DNA of 64,000 bases from Glandiceps talaboti (lineage: Eukaryota; Hemichordata; Enteropneusta; Spengelidae). The position numbers and the translations under genes are program-made. Position 1 is the stretch's first letter, and each line of letters opens with the position of its first letter. The stretch spans positions 16,242,822-16,306,821 of the forward strand of contig NC_135570.1 of the NCBI RefSeq assembly GCF_964340395.1, in the 5' to 3' direction. Below are positions 43,194 through 55,628 of this stretch, in pieces. The notes below the pieces were generated by a model that had not been told where the DNA came from, ran no database searches, and saw only the letters and a list, made by a program, of their open reading frames with translations.

Positions 43194-44970
43194 TGTGTCT
43201 GATCGTTGTCTCTATATCTCTTTCTTTATAATGGTATCTCTGTTACCTGTTTCGTTTCTTTTTCTTTCTCTGTCAATGTTTTTCATTTTCTGACAATTTT
43301 TACAGTGAAAATTAAATCCATACAATCCAATTACATTGTCCACTATACTGTGTTGTGGGTTTTATTAAAAGTTGCATACTTATCAGACCGACAATTTTTT
43401 GTTGATTTTGTATAACACTACATGGTAGGAAAATTGGAATTTTTTGTAGAAATATGTATGTCCTTGTGTAACGATACAGTGGACTAGATAGACAAGCATA
43501 TAAATATTAGCACCAGATTCACATTCCCTGTGGTATTGTTAATCAAATATTCAGTTCTTGTTATTCATCATGAAATCTAATTCCTCGTGAGAATTTATGA
43601 GATAAGAGAATCAATTCCCTTATGAAATATCAAATTATAAATTTAGTAATTCATGAAATCTGGAGATATTACCATGATTTAATTAGTGTATGTGTCATGA
43701 TTATTAGCTTATTTCTTTACGTCTCATCAAAATTGTCAGATTTTTGGAGAAAAAATTGTGAATTCACTCGATTTTAAACAATCATTTCAATCTGTCATAA
43801 TCTTGATTAAATTTTGTTGTACATGACAATAAATTTAATAGTACTGATGAGCAATTTTGAAAACAATATTTTCAACTCAGCTAGCAGTTCAATATAAGAA
43901 GATGCATGGTTATGCTGTGAATTGAGACATAATCATTTTTTGTTAAAAGTGTCATTTACTGGGTAAAATGCAATATTTGTCATGATTGTCATCATAAAAA
44001 TACAAAGTCTGGTGACGTGACAACTGAACAGATATTAAATGACAATGTTGACGTGCAGTGTAAGTAAGAAAGTAAACAGTATCATGTAAACTTAATGGTT
44101 CATAAAGAGATACTTGTAGGTAATATTGGTAATATTTCTGGTTATCATACGTGGCATATAAAACCCAGATAGACAGACTGTGGTGTGCCATGTCATACAT
44201 GGTATTATACAGCCCAGACAGACAGATTTTTGCTTTGTAGATGTATATATAGACAAAGTTGCAGTGAAATGATATCACTGTGTGCTGCATGGTTATTAGA
44301 AATATCAAAAGATAAGAAACTGACCAGGGATGTTCAGTACATTCACATAATCTTTGCAACTACTGTGGTTTCTTTGATTAGGTAGACTTACAAGCAAACA
44401 GTGTTGTAGTAGTAAAACTGTAGTGGGTATTTACAGTTGTACATTACTCCTTGAAAATTTAATGACAGTCTAGCAGAGAAGCTGATAATGTATATGGTCA
44501 TATAAAACATAAAAAAGAAAATATTATGCATTTACTTTATGAAAAATAAGATTCTGAATATGACAAATAGTATACTGACAACTAGTTCCTATAAGATGTG
44601 TTACAATTACTACGATCATCTCCACTCATGTACAGTGTAAGTTGTTATTCTAGCACAGAAAACTGTGCTACCCCACTCAGCGAAGGGTGCAATGCCACAT
44701 GTCAGTAGTAATCCATCTCAAATTGACAGGCAGTTGCAATTGGTTAGTTCCTTCAGACAATTGCTCATTTACCGAATGCCACCTCTCCAGTTTGAAATTA
44801 AAATCATCTGGGGACGAGATAACAATCATCATGTTTGTATGAATGCAGTCGTGAGTAGCACAGATTTTTGTACTAGAATAATAACTTTCCCTATACATGA
44901 GTACATGGAGATGATCATTATAAGTAATCGTAACACGTACCATAAATGCATATGATTAAATTTAATTAAT
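43194..44970. other. AT-rich DNA, no gene seen
   Basis: AACCCAGATAGACAGACTG and a related TACAGCCCAGACAGACAGATT (about 44,162 and 44,208) form a small direct repeat. The frames at 44,665-44,955 (plus) and 44,677-44,943 (minus) overlap and lack splice or domain evidence. Confidence 0.4.
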
Positions 44971-44975
44971 TTTGT

Positions 44976-45004
44976 CCCCCCCCCCCACCTCCACCCCCAC
45001 CCCA
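44976..45004. repeat. C-rich tract
   Basis: C-runs separated by A or T (CCCCACCTCCACCCCCACCCC). The minus strand could form a G-quadruplex. Confidence 0.85.
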
Positions 45005-45502
45005 TAGTTAGGTAAAGTGTCTATATACTGAGAATTTGTGTTGTATAGATTTTGAATGTTAATTATGCAATACAAGTTTTTGACAGCATTTACATGTTTC
45101 TGTAAACAACTTGGACTGTCAATCAAATATGTGAAACCAACAATTGAACCCATTCAGGTACATCAAGGAAGTTAGTGCTAGTCTACGAGAGTTGAACAAA
45201 ATCATCATTTATAACGTCAATTGTGTAATCGTGATGCCATTTATAATTAGAGCTATTAAGATAGTCATGGGAAGGACACATTGCAGACTTCTAAATTATA
45301 CCTTTTAGAGTCATTTTATAAATGTTATCCAGACTGCATTATGTAAGCCGGAGATGAAAGAAGTCATGCATAGCATGATGTACTACCATGTTGGTATTTT
45401 ACACTAGAGGAATTTTATAACAAGGCAGTATGGGGAAGATTTAACTAATGTAAAATGTGTCAATGACTCCAGTGAGCTAGTAACTATACACTACAATGTA
45501 AA

Positions 45503-46112
45503 CCCTCAAAGGCCCACTTTGAATGAGGATTAAAGTTTAATACATGTGAAAAACAGTTATCTGGCAGAGAAAAGTATGTCCAAGTTGAACAAAAGAGTGA
45601 TCCTATTCAACCCTTGGCTTCACTGATAAGATAACATTAATGTGAGAACCTGGGAGTGAAACATGGGCCTTTAAAGATATATGTCAGGGTTGAAAGTTTG
45701 TTGTGAAAAACAATAGTGTAGCAGCCTGGGCTATGATCCTGTGTAATTCTTATAGTTCCACTGATAAGATAAAACTAATGTAAGAACCTGGGATTCAAAT
45801 ATGGGCCTTTAATGATTTTGTTACTAGAATGCAATAAAGTTTACCAAAACTTTCAAGCATAACCATTCATGGACTCTGGAATCATAGTAATAAAACAAAT
45901 CACTTTACTACTTGCTATGATTAAAACAATTTTTGGAGTGAATCACTGAAATATCATCTGGGATATATAACTTTTTATTTTTTGCCTAAATGTTTTCAAC
46001 AATTTACCCAGATAAAACATTACACAAAAAACAACCAGTGTTACTTGTATTATAATATAGTACAGCTGTAAAAACTTGGGACTGAATCATGGGCCTTTAA
46101 TCTTATAGTGTA
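45503..46112 (-). repeat. Interspersed repeat family R1, copy 2
   Basis: About three units in the reverse orientation. CATGGGCCTTTAA (46,088) and ATGGGCCTTTAA (45,662 and 45,802) each mark a unit; TAATGTGAGAACCTGGGA and AAAACAGTTATCTGGCAGAG are the other shared words. It is oriented opposite to copies 1 and 3. Confidence 0.6.
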
Positions 46113-46522
46113 TGATATACATGTATGTCCTTGGAAGTAAATAAAACAATATAAAAAAAACGTGAATTGTGTATAAATGATGCAAAAACCATGGGCTGAA
46201 GTTTAAGATGAACAGGTCAGGTAAATAAAACAGCCTGCTATATGTGTTCTATATATGTAGTACTAATATGTCAACCATATTGGAAATCTAAAAATATAAC
46301 CGCTACCTGTATCAGGGTGTGGTACCAATTAAATTCCCTCTAAGCTACGTATGATTGACCCTGTTGATATTGCAGACTTTTCATAAAATATACCAGACAT
46401 TATTAACAGTTAAAACGTCATATTCTCATCTAGTAAGAAATATCAACTAAATAAACACATGTCAACATACGTGTACTGGTGATATCGACACTGGTCTATT
46501 TATGTATTTATTGTTATTGCAG

Positions 46523-46734
46523 CCAATGATGTCATTTATTGGAAAGTGATATATCTCACAAATAGTAATCCCATCATTATCATTCTAGATTTTCAGAATC
46601 GAGGAGAATTTCTAGAAAAGTACATGGTCCTCTTTTATAGATATAAAACAAATATTTTTACAGAATTTATTTTGAATCATATAGTTCAACGGCATAGTCT
46701 ACAACACCAGCTGACTGTCATCATGCAACTATGA
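46523..46734 (+). other. Possible terminal exon, phase-matched to 26,671
   Basis: A good acceptor (TTTATTGTTATTGCAG) precedes 212 nt that remain open only in the phase needed after the exon at 26,599-26,671 (G+CC gives Ala). The frame continues NDVIYWKVIYLTNSN and ends MQL before a TGA. AATAAA follows at 46,854, with a GT/T-rich stretch after it. Spliced, this would give a 94-residue secreted protein. The composition (Ile/Asn/Phe-rich, no Cys) is also what chance AT-rich sequence gives, and the intron would be 19.9 kb. Confidence 0.25.
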
Positions 46735-46853
46735 CCCTTACAGGGGATTTTCTTATACATGTATGAAATTAGCATTTATCATACCACATGTCATATTTCC
46801 CAGTAACAGCAATCTGGGGTTTATTTAATATAACCTTGAAATATACATTTTGA

Positions 46854-46859
46854 AATAAA
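46854..46859 (+). terminator. Possible polyadenylation signal AATAAA
   Basis: AATAAA lies 120 nt after the stop of the candidate exon, with TTTTTGGTTTTT about 30 nt downstream as a plausible GU-rich element. AATAAA is common by chance in this AT-rich DNA. Confidence 0.2.
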
Positions 46860-47030
46860 GATTATGATTTTGAAAAATGATAATTATTATTTTTGGTTTT
46901 TGATATTTATGCTAATTATGCTTGCATAATTATTAAAATGTTGATAGTAAGTGCAACCTTGAGACGCCCATTTGGCAAAATTCATGTTCCAAGGATTCTG
47001 ATGCATATATAGATTATCATGTGTACTAAT

Positions 47031-47275
47031 AGGGAACTTACAATCCAAACTGAGCATGCTCAGATGCAAAGGACTATGGGATTATCTGTGGTTATTGTAA
47101 TACCTAATCTGGAGCTACCAATGAAATAAACCTCCCACACTGGTCAAGCTAAATATGAATTGATCATTCCTGGTTATAAACAATTTAACAATATTGTTTA
47201 CAATACTAATTGATAAGTATTTATTATCACATTTCCCATGATGCAACATTCAACATGGCGGGTTTGCACGTTCCT
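47031..47275. mobile_element. Possible MITE with AGGGAAC ends
   Basis: The left AGGGAACTTACAATCC and right (inverted) AAGGAACGTGCAAACC agree imperfectly. Both are followed inward by a GATGCA...ATGGGA block (left) and its inverted equivalent (TCCCATGATGCA). TGAGCATGCTCA at 47,051 is a perfect palindrome. Confidence 0.35.
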
Positions 47276-47279
47276 TATT

Positions 47280-48075
47280 GTCTCAAGTTCTTTTATGAAC
47301 TCTTTGGTCTGTATGTAATAATATTGATTTTGTTATTGAAATAGATAACTATGGTATTAAATCTGAATACATTAAAGACTTAATTTTCTGTTGATAAGAA
47401 GTTATCAATGGCAAAACTTTGATATCGAAAAAGATAGTAAATGTATATTATAAAAAAAGTAGAAAGGCAGAGGAACAATAGATGGCTGTTTTACTTGATC
47501 GCAAAGTCTGAAGAATTACGTATAATCCTACTAATTGACTCTGTACGAAAAATCATATTTAACCATGACATATCTTTCCACTTGGGGTAAAGCTTGAGTA
47601 GAGAGTGTGTAAATATGGTGATCTCTCCCGGGGGTGGGGGGTGGGGGGGGGGTGCTGTAGACAGTCAAAAGTGGTTCTGCATCTTGTACTACCCCTGGAC
47701 AAAGATGGTGGTTAGGTGGGTCACAGGTAGGGTAATGGTTGGGTAAAAGTATGGTAAAGGTGGGTAAATTGGACTTTCGTGTAGTGTGAATCATTTAATA
47801 ATAATCACTATAAAGTACCATAACATCTCAGAGAATGGTGTGATGTAATTTTTGTATGGACCAAAACTGACTCGCATATCATGATTGTAGAAAAATGTAC
47901 ATACATGTCTACATAATCCAGGTAGATGAGCATGTAGACATATATACCTATAACCCAGAGACTATAAATATCCACATTGTATGGTTTGACAATGTCATTC
48001 ACCAAAATATAATTTATGTCAAATATGTCGTGAGTCAGATCTAAGGCATTAGTCTCTGGAATATCATATCAAGAG
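47280..48075. other. AT-rich DNA with one G-run, no gene seen
   Basis: A GGGGGTGGGGGGTGGGGGGGGG run at 47,631-47,653 could form a G-quadruplex. No exon seen. Confidence 0.45.
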
Positions 48076-48079
48076 TTGT

Positions 48080-48342
48080 CAGTGTCTGAGTGGTTAAACC
48101 ACTTGTCTCTTGCCATTGTGGTCGGGGTTCCAACCCCATTCAGGATTTGATGAAATTTATCATGCTGTAAGTAGGGTGTCGTTCAGTTTGACTCTACCGA
48201 ACAACGCAGGTTTTCCCCGGGTACTCCCGGCCGTTTCCTCCTGCATTAACACTGAACCCATGAGGGATGGCCTTCACTGGACTTCTTGGGAGACAAGTGT
48301 TTATATGCTTAAAGAACTATCCAGTATAAATAAAGATTATTT
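48080..48342 (+). mobile_element. tRNA-derived SINE
   Basis: The 5' end has RNA polymerase III promoter boxes: TGTCTGAGTGG (A box, 48,083-48,093) and GGTTCCAACCC (B box, 48,126-48,136), spaced as in a tRNA gene. The downstream core GCAGGTTTTCCCCGGGTACT, CCCGGCCGTTTCCTCC resembles the conserved central domain shared by several metazoan SINE superfamilies. The 3' tail GTATAAATAAAG ends the element. It is not a working tRNA: the anticodon and acceptor stems do not form. The superfamily name is not assigned. Confidence 0.75.
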
Positions 48343-50099
48343 TTATAATGCAATGGTATTAGATAAGGGTCTGCAAGTATTTTGGTATTGACTAGCTGAA
48401 ACATAGAGTCTCAAGTCGGCCCAATGTGTCAAATGAACAATGATAGCATTTCTTGTCAAATATTTAGTCTTTGATGTTGGTTTGTTTGTAAATTATGATC
48501 TCCACCTTGTCTGTTGACTCTGACAATTATATTACATAGCACTACAAACATGTACACTGAATAATTTTTATAGTTCTCAGTAATTCAATACAAAAATGGC
48601 TTCCATCTTTGACTATCGTTTGGCACCATGAGTGAGCTTTTTTCAAGAAATTTATAATATTTCTCACGTTATTGTAATTAACCAACCCACTATGATTATT
48701 AAAATTATGACCTACATGTAATTGCATATACCCATGTCACACTAATTTGACATTGATTGATGTATGCATGCAACATTTTAACTCTCCAAATATTTGTACA
48801 CCCACTTAGGCTAATAAAATATACATGTAATAGTTTATTGGTTGTAAGGCTATCCTGTGTATATAGTCTGTGTTGATTTGTACGTACACAGTACTCAAAT
48901 TTGAAGATGAAAAAAAAATTGTACAAATGAAAATTTCTACATACAAAACATTTTTGGAAGCAGATCCTAAATTGTTATCATTGTCACAAAGAGAGGGTTT
49001 CTATAATTACAAAAAAAGTGCTACTTACTGATAAAAAAAGAAAAGCAAAAAATGAAATTTTTGGAAGTGTATTCAAATAGTTGTCTGATGTTTTGTCCAC
49101 ATCATATTAAGGGTGTAATTTACACTAAAGATTTTGTCATCACATATATGGCTGTACAGTTTTACATTATAAACTGAAAAAAACAGGATTTTCTCATCAG
49201 GTCAAGTTCTGTATGTCTGACACCAATGTCTTTTGTTTCTGTTGAGTTCAGAATATGGGTCAAAATATTCAAAAAAAATCAGCATCTGTTCAGAATTGTT
49301 TTCATAAAAGAACAGTCTGCACAGATATTGTTAAGTTACTTTCTTTAACATTTTACATAATTTATGTGCAAAATACTTACAGCAACATAACAGGTGATAT
49401 GCCACACTTGCCTTCAGCACATATAATATGCATTTATAATGACAAAGTTATTGGAATTAGTAAGACGTAGTTGCAGTAATGCACATGTTGTCTAATTTAT
49501 GCAAATATATTCATACAGAATATCACAAATTGTTTATAATCTTAGAAGTACTGGTATGTTTGTAGATATTCAAATAACAATGTCAATGATTAACAATACA
49601 TTGTAATATTCAAACTCAGTAGCAATTCTAAGAACTTTTTGTTGGGTTTTAATGGTTAAAAGAACAGAGTAAAATTTACTCTTCTGGTATCTGTGTTTGG
49701 AGAAAAAAAAACTTTGTGGATAAATGTCTCCATAGTTGTTACCATGACAACAAGAATGAATGCCAGTAGTGCCTCTCAACAATGTTTATTTGACAAATAA
49801 AAGATAAAACTAAATGTCAAAATATGTGTGGATTTCCCTTTTTATAGCATGACAGGTGATGAGGAAATAGAAAACCAAGAGTTGATGCACCAACTCTGTG
49901 TTTTTGGGTCACCAATACTTCCTTGGCCCAAAGGCAAATATTTGAAATATCGAACTTCTGTACCCTGTAGGATAATTTCTAGTATGTTGTGTTATTTATT
50001 AAAGAGCTATAAAGAAACATAACACCAAGACCTTGCCTTTGTACATGTAGTTAACTGCTAGTATATTTTTCAAGAAAATCCATTTCCTGCGGAAATGGA
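48343..50099. other. AT-rich DNA, no gene called
   Basis: The frame at 49,828-50,022 follows TTTTTATAG and reads MTGDEEIENQELMHQL, a less biased composition than most chance frames here, but it has no donor, domain or phase agreement with the upstream exon. CTTGGCCCAAAGGCAAATAT within it resembles LINE-tail wording. Confidence 0.35.
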
Positions 50100-50109
50100 G
50101 TATGTAAAT

Positions 50110-52266
50110 GGTAAATACATTGATACATAGTTTAAGTGAACACTTGGTATATGCATTGCTGCATAGTTTAAGTGAACACTTGGTATATACATTGCTGCAT
50201 AGTTTCAGTGAAGACTTGGTATATACATTGATACATAGTTTAAGTGAACACTTGGTATATGCATTGCTGCATAGTTTAAGTGAACACTTGGTATATGCAT
50301 TGATGCATAGTTTAAGTGAACACTTGGTATATACATTGCTGCATAGTTTCAGTGAAGACTTGGTATATACATTGATACATAGTTTAAGTGAACACTTGAT
50401 ATATACATTGATACATAGTTTAAGTGAACACTTGGTATATACATTGATACATAGTTTAAGTGAACACTTGGTATATGCATTGCTGCATAGTTTAAGTGAA
50501 CACTTGGTATATGCATTGATGCATAGTTTAAGTGAACACTTGGTATATACATTGCTGCATAGTTTCAGTGAAGACTTGGTATATACATTGATACATAGTT
50601 TAAGTGAACACTTGATATATACATTGATACATAGTTTAAGTGAACACTTGGTACATACATTGATGCATAGTTTAAGTGAAAACTTGGTATATGCATTGAT
50701 ACATAGTTTAAGTGAACACTTTGTATATACATTGATACATAGTTTAAGTGAACACTTGATATATGCATTGATGCATAGTTTAAGTGAACACTTGGTACAT
50801 TGATACATAGTTTAAGTGAACACTTGGTATATACATTGATACATAGTTTAAGTGAACACTTGATATATGCATTGATGCATAGTTTAAGTGAACACTTGGT
50901 ACATTGATACATAGTTTAAGTGAACACTTGGTATATGCATTGATGCATAGTTTAAGTGAACACTTGGTACATACATTGATGCATAGTTTAAGTGAACACT
51001 TGATATATGCATTGATACATAGTTTAAGTGAACACTTGGTATATACATTGATACATAGTTTAAGTGAACACTTGGTATATGCATTGATGCATAGTTTAAG
51101 TGAACACTTGATATATGCATTGATACATAGTTTAAGTGAACACTTGGTATATGCATTGATACATAGTTTAAGTGAACACTTGGTATATACATTGATACAT
51201 AGTTTAAGTGAACACTTGGTACATACATTGATGCATAGTTTAAGTGAACACTTGATATATGCATTGATACATAGTTTAAGTGAACACTTGGTATATACAT
51301 TGATACATAGTTTAAGTGAACACTTGGTATATGCATTGATACATAGTTTAAGTGAACACTTGGTATATACATTGATACATAGTTTAAGTGAACACTTGAT
51401 ATATACATTGATACATAGTTTAAGTGAACACTTGATATATACATTGATACATAGTTTAAGTGAACACTTGGTATATGCATTGATACATAGTTTAAGTGAA
51501 CACTTGGTATATACATTGATACATAGTTTAAGTGAACACTTGGTACATACATTGATGCATAGTTTAAGTGAACACTTGATATATGCATTGATACATAGTT
51601 TAAGTGAACACTTGGTATATACATTGATACATAGTTTAAGTGAACACTTGGTACATACATTGATGCATAGTTTAAGTGAACACTTGATATATGCATTGAT
51701 ACATAGTTTAAGTGAACACTTGGTATATACATTGATACATAGTTTAAGTGAACACTTGGTATATGCATTGATGCATAGTTTAAGTGAACACTTGGTACAT
51801 TGATACATAGTTTAAGTGAACACTTGGTATATGCATTGATACATAGTTTAAGTGAACACTTGGTACATACATTGATGCATAGTTTAATTGAACACTTGGT
51901 ATATGCATTGATACATAGTTTAAGTGAACACTTGGTATATGCATTGATGCATAGTTTAATTGAACACTTGGTATATGCATTGATACATAGTTTAAGTGAA
52001 CACTTGGTATATACATTGATACATAGTTTAAGTGAACACTTGGTATATGCATTGATGCATAGTTTAAGTGAACACTTGGTACATACATTGATACATAGTT
52101 TAAGTGAACACTTGGTATATACATTGATACATAGTTTAAGTGAACACTTGGTATATACATTGATACATAGTTTAAGTGAACACTTGGTATATACATTGAT
52201 ACATAGTTTAAGTGAACACTTGGTATATGCATTGATGCATAGTTTAATTGAACACTTGGTACATAC
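50110..52266. repeat. 36-bp minisatellite, about 60 copies
   Basis: The unit is ACATTGATACATAGTTTAAG, TGAACACTTGGTATAT. Because 36 is divisible by three, long frames exist on both strands (plus LIHSLSEHLVYT; minus SLKLCINVYTKC and SVHLNYVSMYIP). Frames this open in opposite directions are a property of the repeat. Variation is almost binary at a few sites (TATATA/TATATG/TACATA, GATAC/GATGC/GCTGC, AAGTGAACA/CAGTGAAGA). A 216-bp, six-unit higher-order repeat is visible between about 50,257 and 50,640. Shortened 30-bp units occur near 50,790, 50,900 and 51,790. Confidence 0.97.
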
Positions 52267-52659
52267 TTATTCTGTCAGGAGTACTTTAAGAGTAAATTCA
52301 TATTAATTATGTAAGACTTTAGATGATTTATCATTATTCAAGACATTTTGTTGTTTGTCTAAATTAAACAACGAAGGTTTCTCATTTGAAATTGTACAGT
52401 TGAATTAAAAAACCAACCAAGTAAATTTTTCATTTCATTACCTGTATTTAAATGGGAATGCCTTGAGGGAAACAACCATTCCAGGAATTTAAATGATTCT
52501 CCTTTTCGTAAGTTTTTTTTCTGGAGAGACATTTAATATTTTCACATCACGTAATTTGTGTGTGCAATTAACAAGTTATGTCAAATTGAAACTTGAGTTA
52601 CATTCGTTGACCAAACAAAGATACAGTGTACATTGCCTCATTTAAGTTAGCATACATAC
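52267..52659. other. AT-rich DNA, no gene seen
   Basis: Nothing I can support as a feature. Confidence 0.4.
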
Positions 52660-52880
52660 ATATGTATTAGGTGAACAATAAATATTCATGACTATTTATC
52701 TGAAGATAATAAGCACTTAGGAGTCATTAATATTTATTTTTGTATTTCACTATTACATACATATGTCATGGTAGTTACAAGACATGAATATGTATCAGAT
52801 GAACAATAAATATTGACTCTTTATCGAAAGATAATAAGCATTTAATAATCATGAATATTTATTGTTCATCTAATACATAT
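52660..52880. mobile_element. 221-bp element with 32-bp inverted ends
   Basis: ATATGTATTAGGTGAACAAT, AAATATTCATGA (52,660-52,691) is matched in inverted form at 52,849-52,880 with one mismatch. A third direct copy (ATATGTATCAGATGAACAAT) lies inside at about 52,790. No obvious target duplication. Likely a MITE with an internally duplicated end. Confidence 0.75.
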
Positions 52881-54756
52881 TCTATGACTGCTGATTCTCA
52901 AGAAGCAGCATTGGATGACTGTTGATACTGTTACAGACCAATGAATATAAAATAAAATTTAAATTGGTGTTTCTATACCAAATTTATATGATATGAAATC
53001 ATGAAATGACTCTCCAAAACACAAAGTTTATGAAAATTCCTATATTTACTGGAATGGCATTCCCTTTTAGTCATCAAAAGTTATATTTTAAATAAATTTA
53101 TAAATATTCCAAAAAAGCTTATATGTGTCATTTTAAAAACAAAAATTAATGTTGATTGAAAATATATGTATTTCATTTTTTGTTACGTCAATACAGCTTA
53201 GTCTATATTTCTGTAAATTAAATTATATATAATGTACAATAAACAACATGTATCTAGATCACAAAATATGGCATAACCATATTTATTAGTTTTTGTAACA
53301 AAACATCAATTGTGGCCGTTTTTTTGGTAACATAGTTATAAAATATTTACCATTTACTTAAAATTACCTTATTGTTAGAATGTCCAAAATCAACATTCTT
53401 TTCACATTTTGCAGTATTGTAATTTCTTTTGTGATAATTTGAATGCATATAGTATGGTGTGTATATTACTAGTGTTTTGTGAAGTCTGTTGAAAGGACAA
53501 GAAGGAAAGTAATTAATTAGCTTTTTTATGAACTTTTCAAATTCCCTAATGGTTTAAACTCTGTATGACCTTTATTCCAATTCACTTTATTCCAATTCAC
53601 AAGTTTCATCACTCTCATATCCTGTTTAATAACTGTATTTATAGATTAATTAGACCAAGACAGGAAATTATAATTTCCTCTACAGAATAATTTATAGTGT
53701 AAATGTTTCATAAAGTTTTCTCAGTAAATTAACAGACCCTTTGTACTCTGGTGTATGAATATATTAACCTCAAAGTGTTGAAACCAGCGTGGGAGGAAAT
53801 GAAGTGGAGGTGACATTTTCTCTTGTTGCCATAGCAACAAGTGATGTAGCGCAATTTAGTTTTCACTACCAGCGTGCTTAAGCTGGAAGAGCATTAAAAA
53901 ACTTTACTTTAAAAGAGAAACTGTATATATTAATTTGGATGTTAAGACATTCAAATCTCTCCTCCTCTCCTGTTAACTTTATGTCAGGTTTTTATGATGG
54001 ATGTTGTATGCTTTTAAATAAATAATTTGTGTATTAAACACAAAAAACCCAGTATTTTTATGTTAATTTTGATATGAAATTATAATTAAGAAATATTTTC
54101 ATGGTATGCATTGGTTATCGTTAAACAAAATACATACTGATATAAAATGACATCGAAATAGAATTGTAGAGAATATTGTGCAAGTTATTTTTATAATTTC
54201 ACAGATGTTGATTGTACTATGAGACTCAATAGTAATAAATGGTGCATACGAATTGTATGTGTATATTATATCTTTGAAAGAGACTTGTAATATTTGTATC
54301 AACGTATTAGGTTACAAACTATGGCAGTGTGTTGTCATTGTTGACGGTAGCCTTATTAAACTTAGACATCTAATATTGATTTAATTTTTTTGTAAAGTTC
54401 AGATGATAAGCCGAGTTCAACATGTGTAAATTCACAGTTATAGTCCAGAATTGTAATAATATGCAAATCTGGAAAGATTTACATGAGGTAATTCACACAC
54501 ACATGCAACAGGTGGTTGTGTAGCGCTGTTTGGTTGTCAGCCATATTGAACTTTGAGGTACATATTTTTATAATGTCCTATAAATATTTAGTAATTTTGT
54601 ATTTATTTGGACTTGAAATGTTATAATTAATTAATTAGTAAAAACTTGAAATATAATACCTGAAAGGAACGTTTTCTCAAAATTGTTTTATTCAGGCCAA
54701 AACTTCCAGTATGTCTCAGCCACAAGGTTTTGAATCTATGTTAATACCATATTAAA
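52881..54756. other. AT-rich DNA, no gene seen
   Basis: Intron-like. TTTATTCCAATTCACT is repeated at about 53,571-53,600. No exon called. Confidence 0.4.
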
Positions 54757-55628
54757 TGTACTTGATATAAATGCTATAAACAATTGTGGTACATACAGAA
54801 AATGCTTTACTTTGTGTTATGGGTTGTACTTGATATGGATGCTATAAACAACTGGTACATACAGAAAATGCTTTACTTTGTGTTATGGGTTGTACTTGAT
54901 ATAAATGCTATAAACAACTGGTACATACAGAAAATGCTTTACTTTGTGTTATGGGTTGTACTTGATATGGATGCTATAAACAACTGTTGTACATACAGAA
55001 AATGCTTTACTTTGTGTTATGGGTTGTACTTGATATAAATGCTATAAACAACTGTTGTACATACAGAAAATGCTTTACTTTGGTGTTATGGGTTGTACTT
55101 GATATGGATGCTATAAACAACTGTTGTACATACAGAAAATGCTCTACTTTGGTGTTATGGGTTGTACTTGATATAAATGCTATAAACAACTGGTACATAC
55201 AGAAAATGCTTTACTTTGGTGTTATGGGTTGTACTTGATATGGATGCTATAAACAACTGTGGTACATACAGAAAATGCTCTACTTTGGTGTTATGGGTTG
55301 TACTTGATATAAATGCTATAAACAACTGGTACATACAGAAAATGCTTTACTTTGGTGTTATGGGTTGTACTTGATATGGATGCTATAAACAACTGTGGTA
55401 CATACAGAAAATGATTTACTTTGGTGTTATGGGTTGTACTTGATATGGATGCTATAAACAACTGTGGTACATACAGAAAATGATATACTTTGGTGTTATG
55501 GGTTGTACTTGATATGGATGCTATAAACAACTGTGGTACATACAGTTAGGCTTTACTTTGGTGTTATGGGTTGTACTTGATATGGATGCTATAAACGATT
55601 GTGGTACATACATTTACTTTGGTGTTAT
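54757..55628 (+). repeat. 69-bp minisatellite, array 2 (about 13 copies)
   Basis: The unit is GTACTTGATATGGATGCTAT, AAACAACTGTGGTACATACA, GAAAATGCTTTACTTTGGTG, TTATGGGTT, the reverse complement of array 1 at 35,427-35,760. ATAAATGC and ATGGATGC versions tend to alternate over the first half, suggesting a dimeric higher-order unit. Unit lengths vary (66-70 bp) through CTGGTAC/CTGTTGTAC and TTTGTG/TTTGGTG. Open frames are artefacts. Confidence 0.95.

Noticed and set aside
44665-44955. 96-codon plus-strand and 88-codon minus-strand frames
   Set aside because: They overlap on opposite strands and neither has supporting signals.
48080-48150. Possible tRNA gene
   Set aside because: A and B boxes are present but the cloverleaf does not form and the sequence continues into a SINE core and tail.
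49828-50022. 64-codon frame beginning after TTTTTATAG
   Set aside because: Composition is plausible, but there is no donor, phase agreement or family resemblance, and part of it resembles LINE-tail wording.
49999-52306. Open frames of 67-342 codons on both strands, which look like repetitive proteins
   Set aside because: They come from a 36-bp tandem repeat whose length is a multiple of three. Both strands are equally open, there is no start, splice or domain context, and the codons track the DNA repeat exactly.
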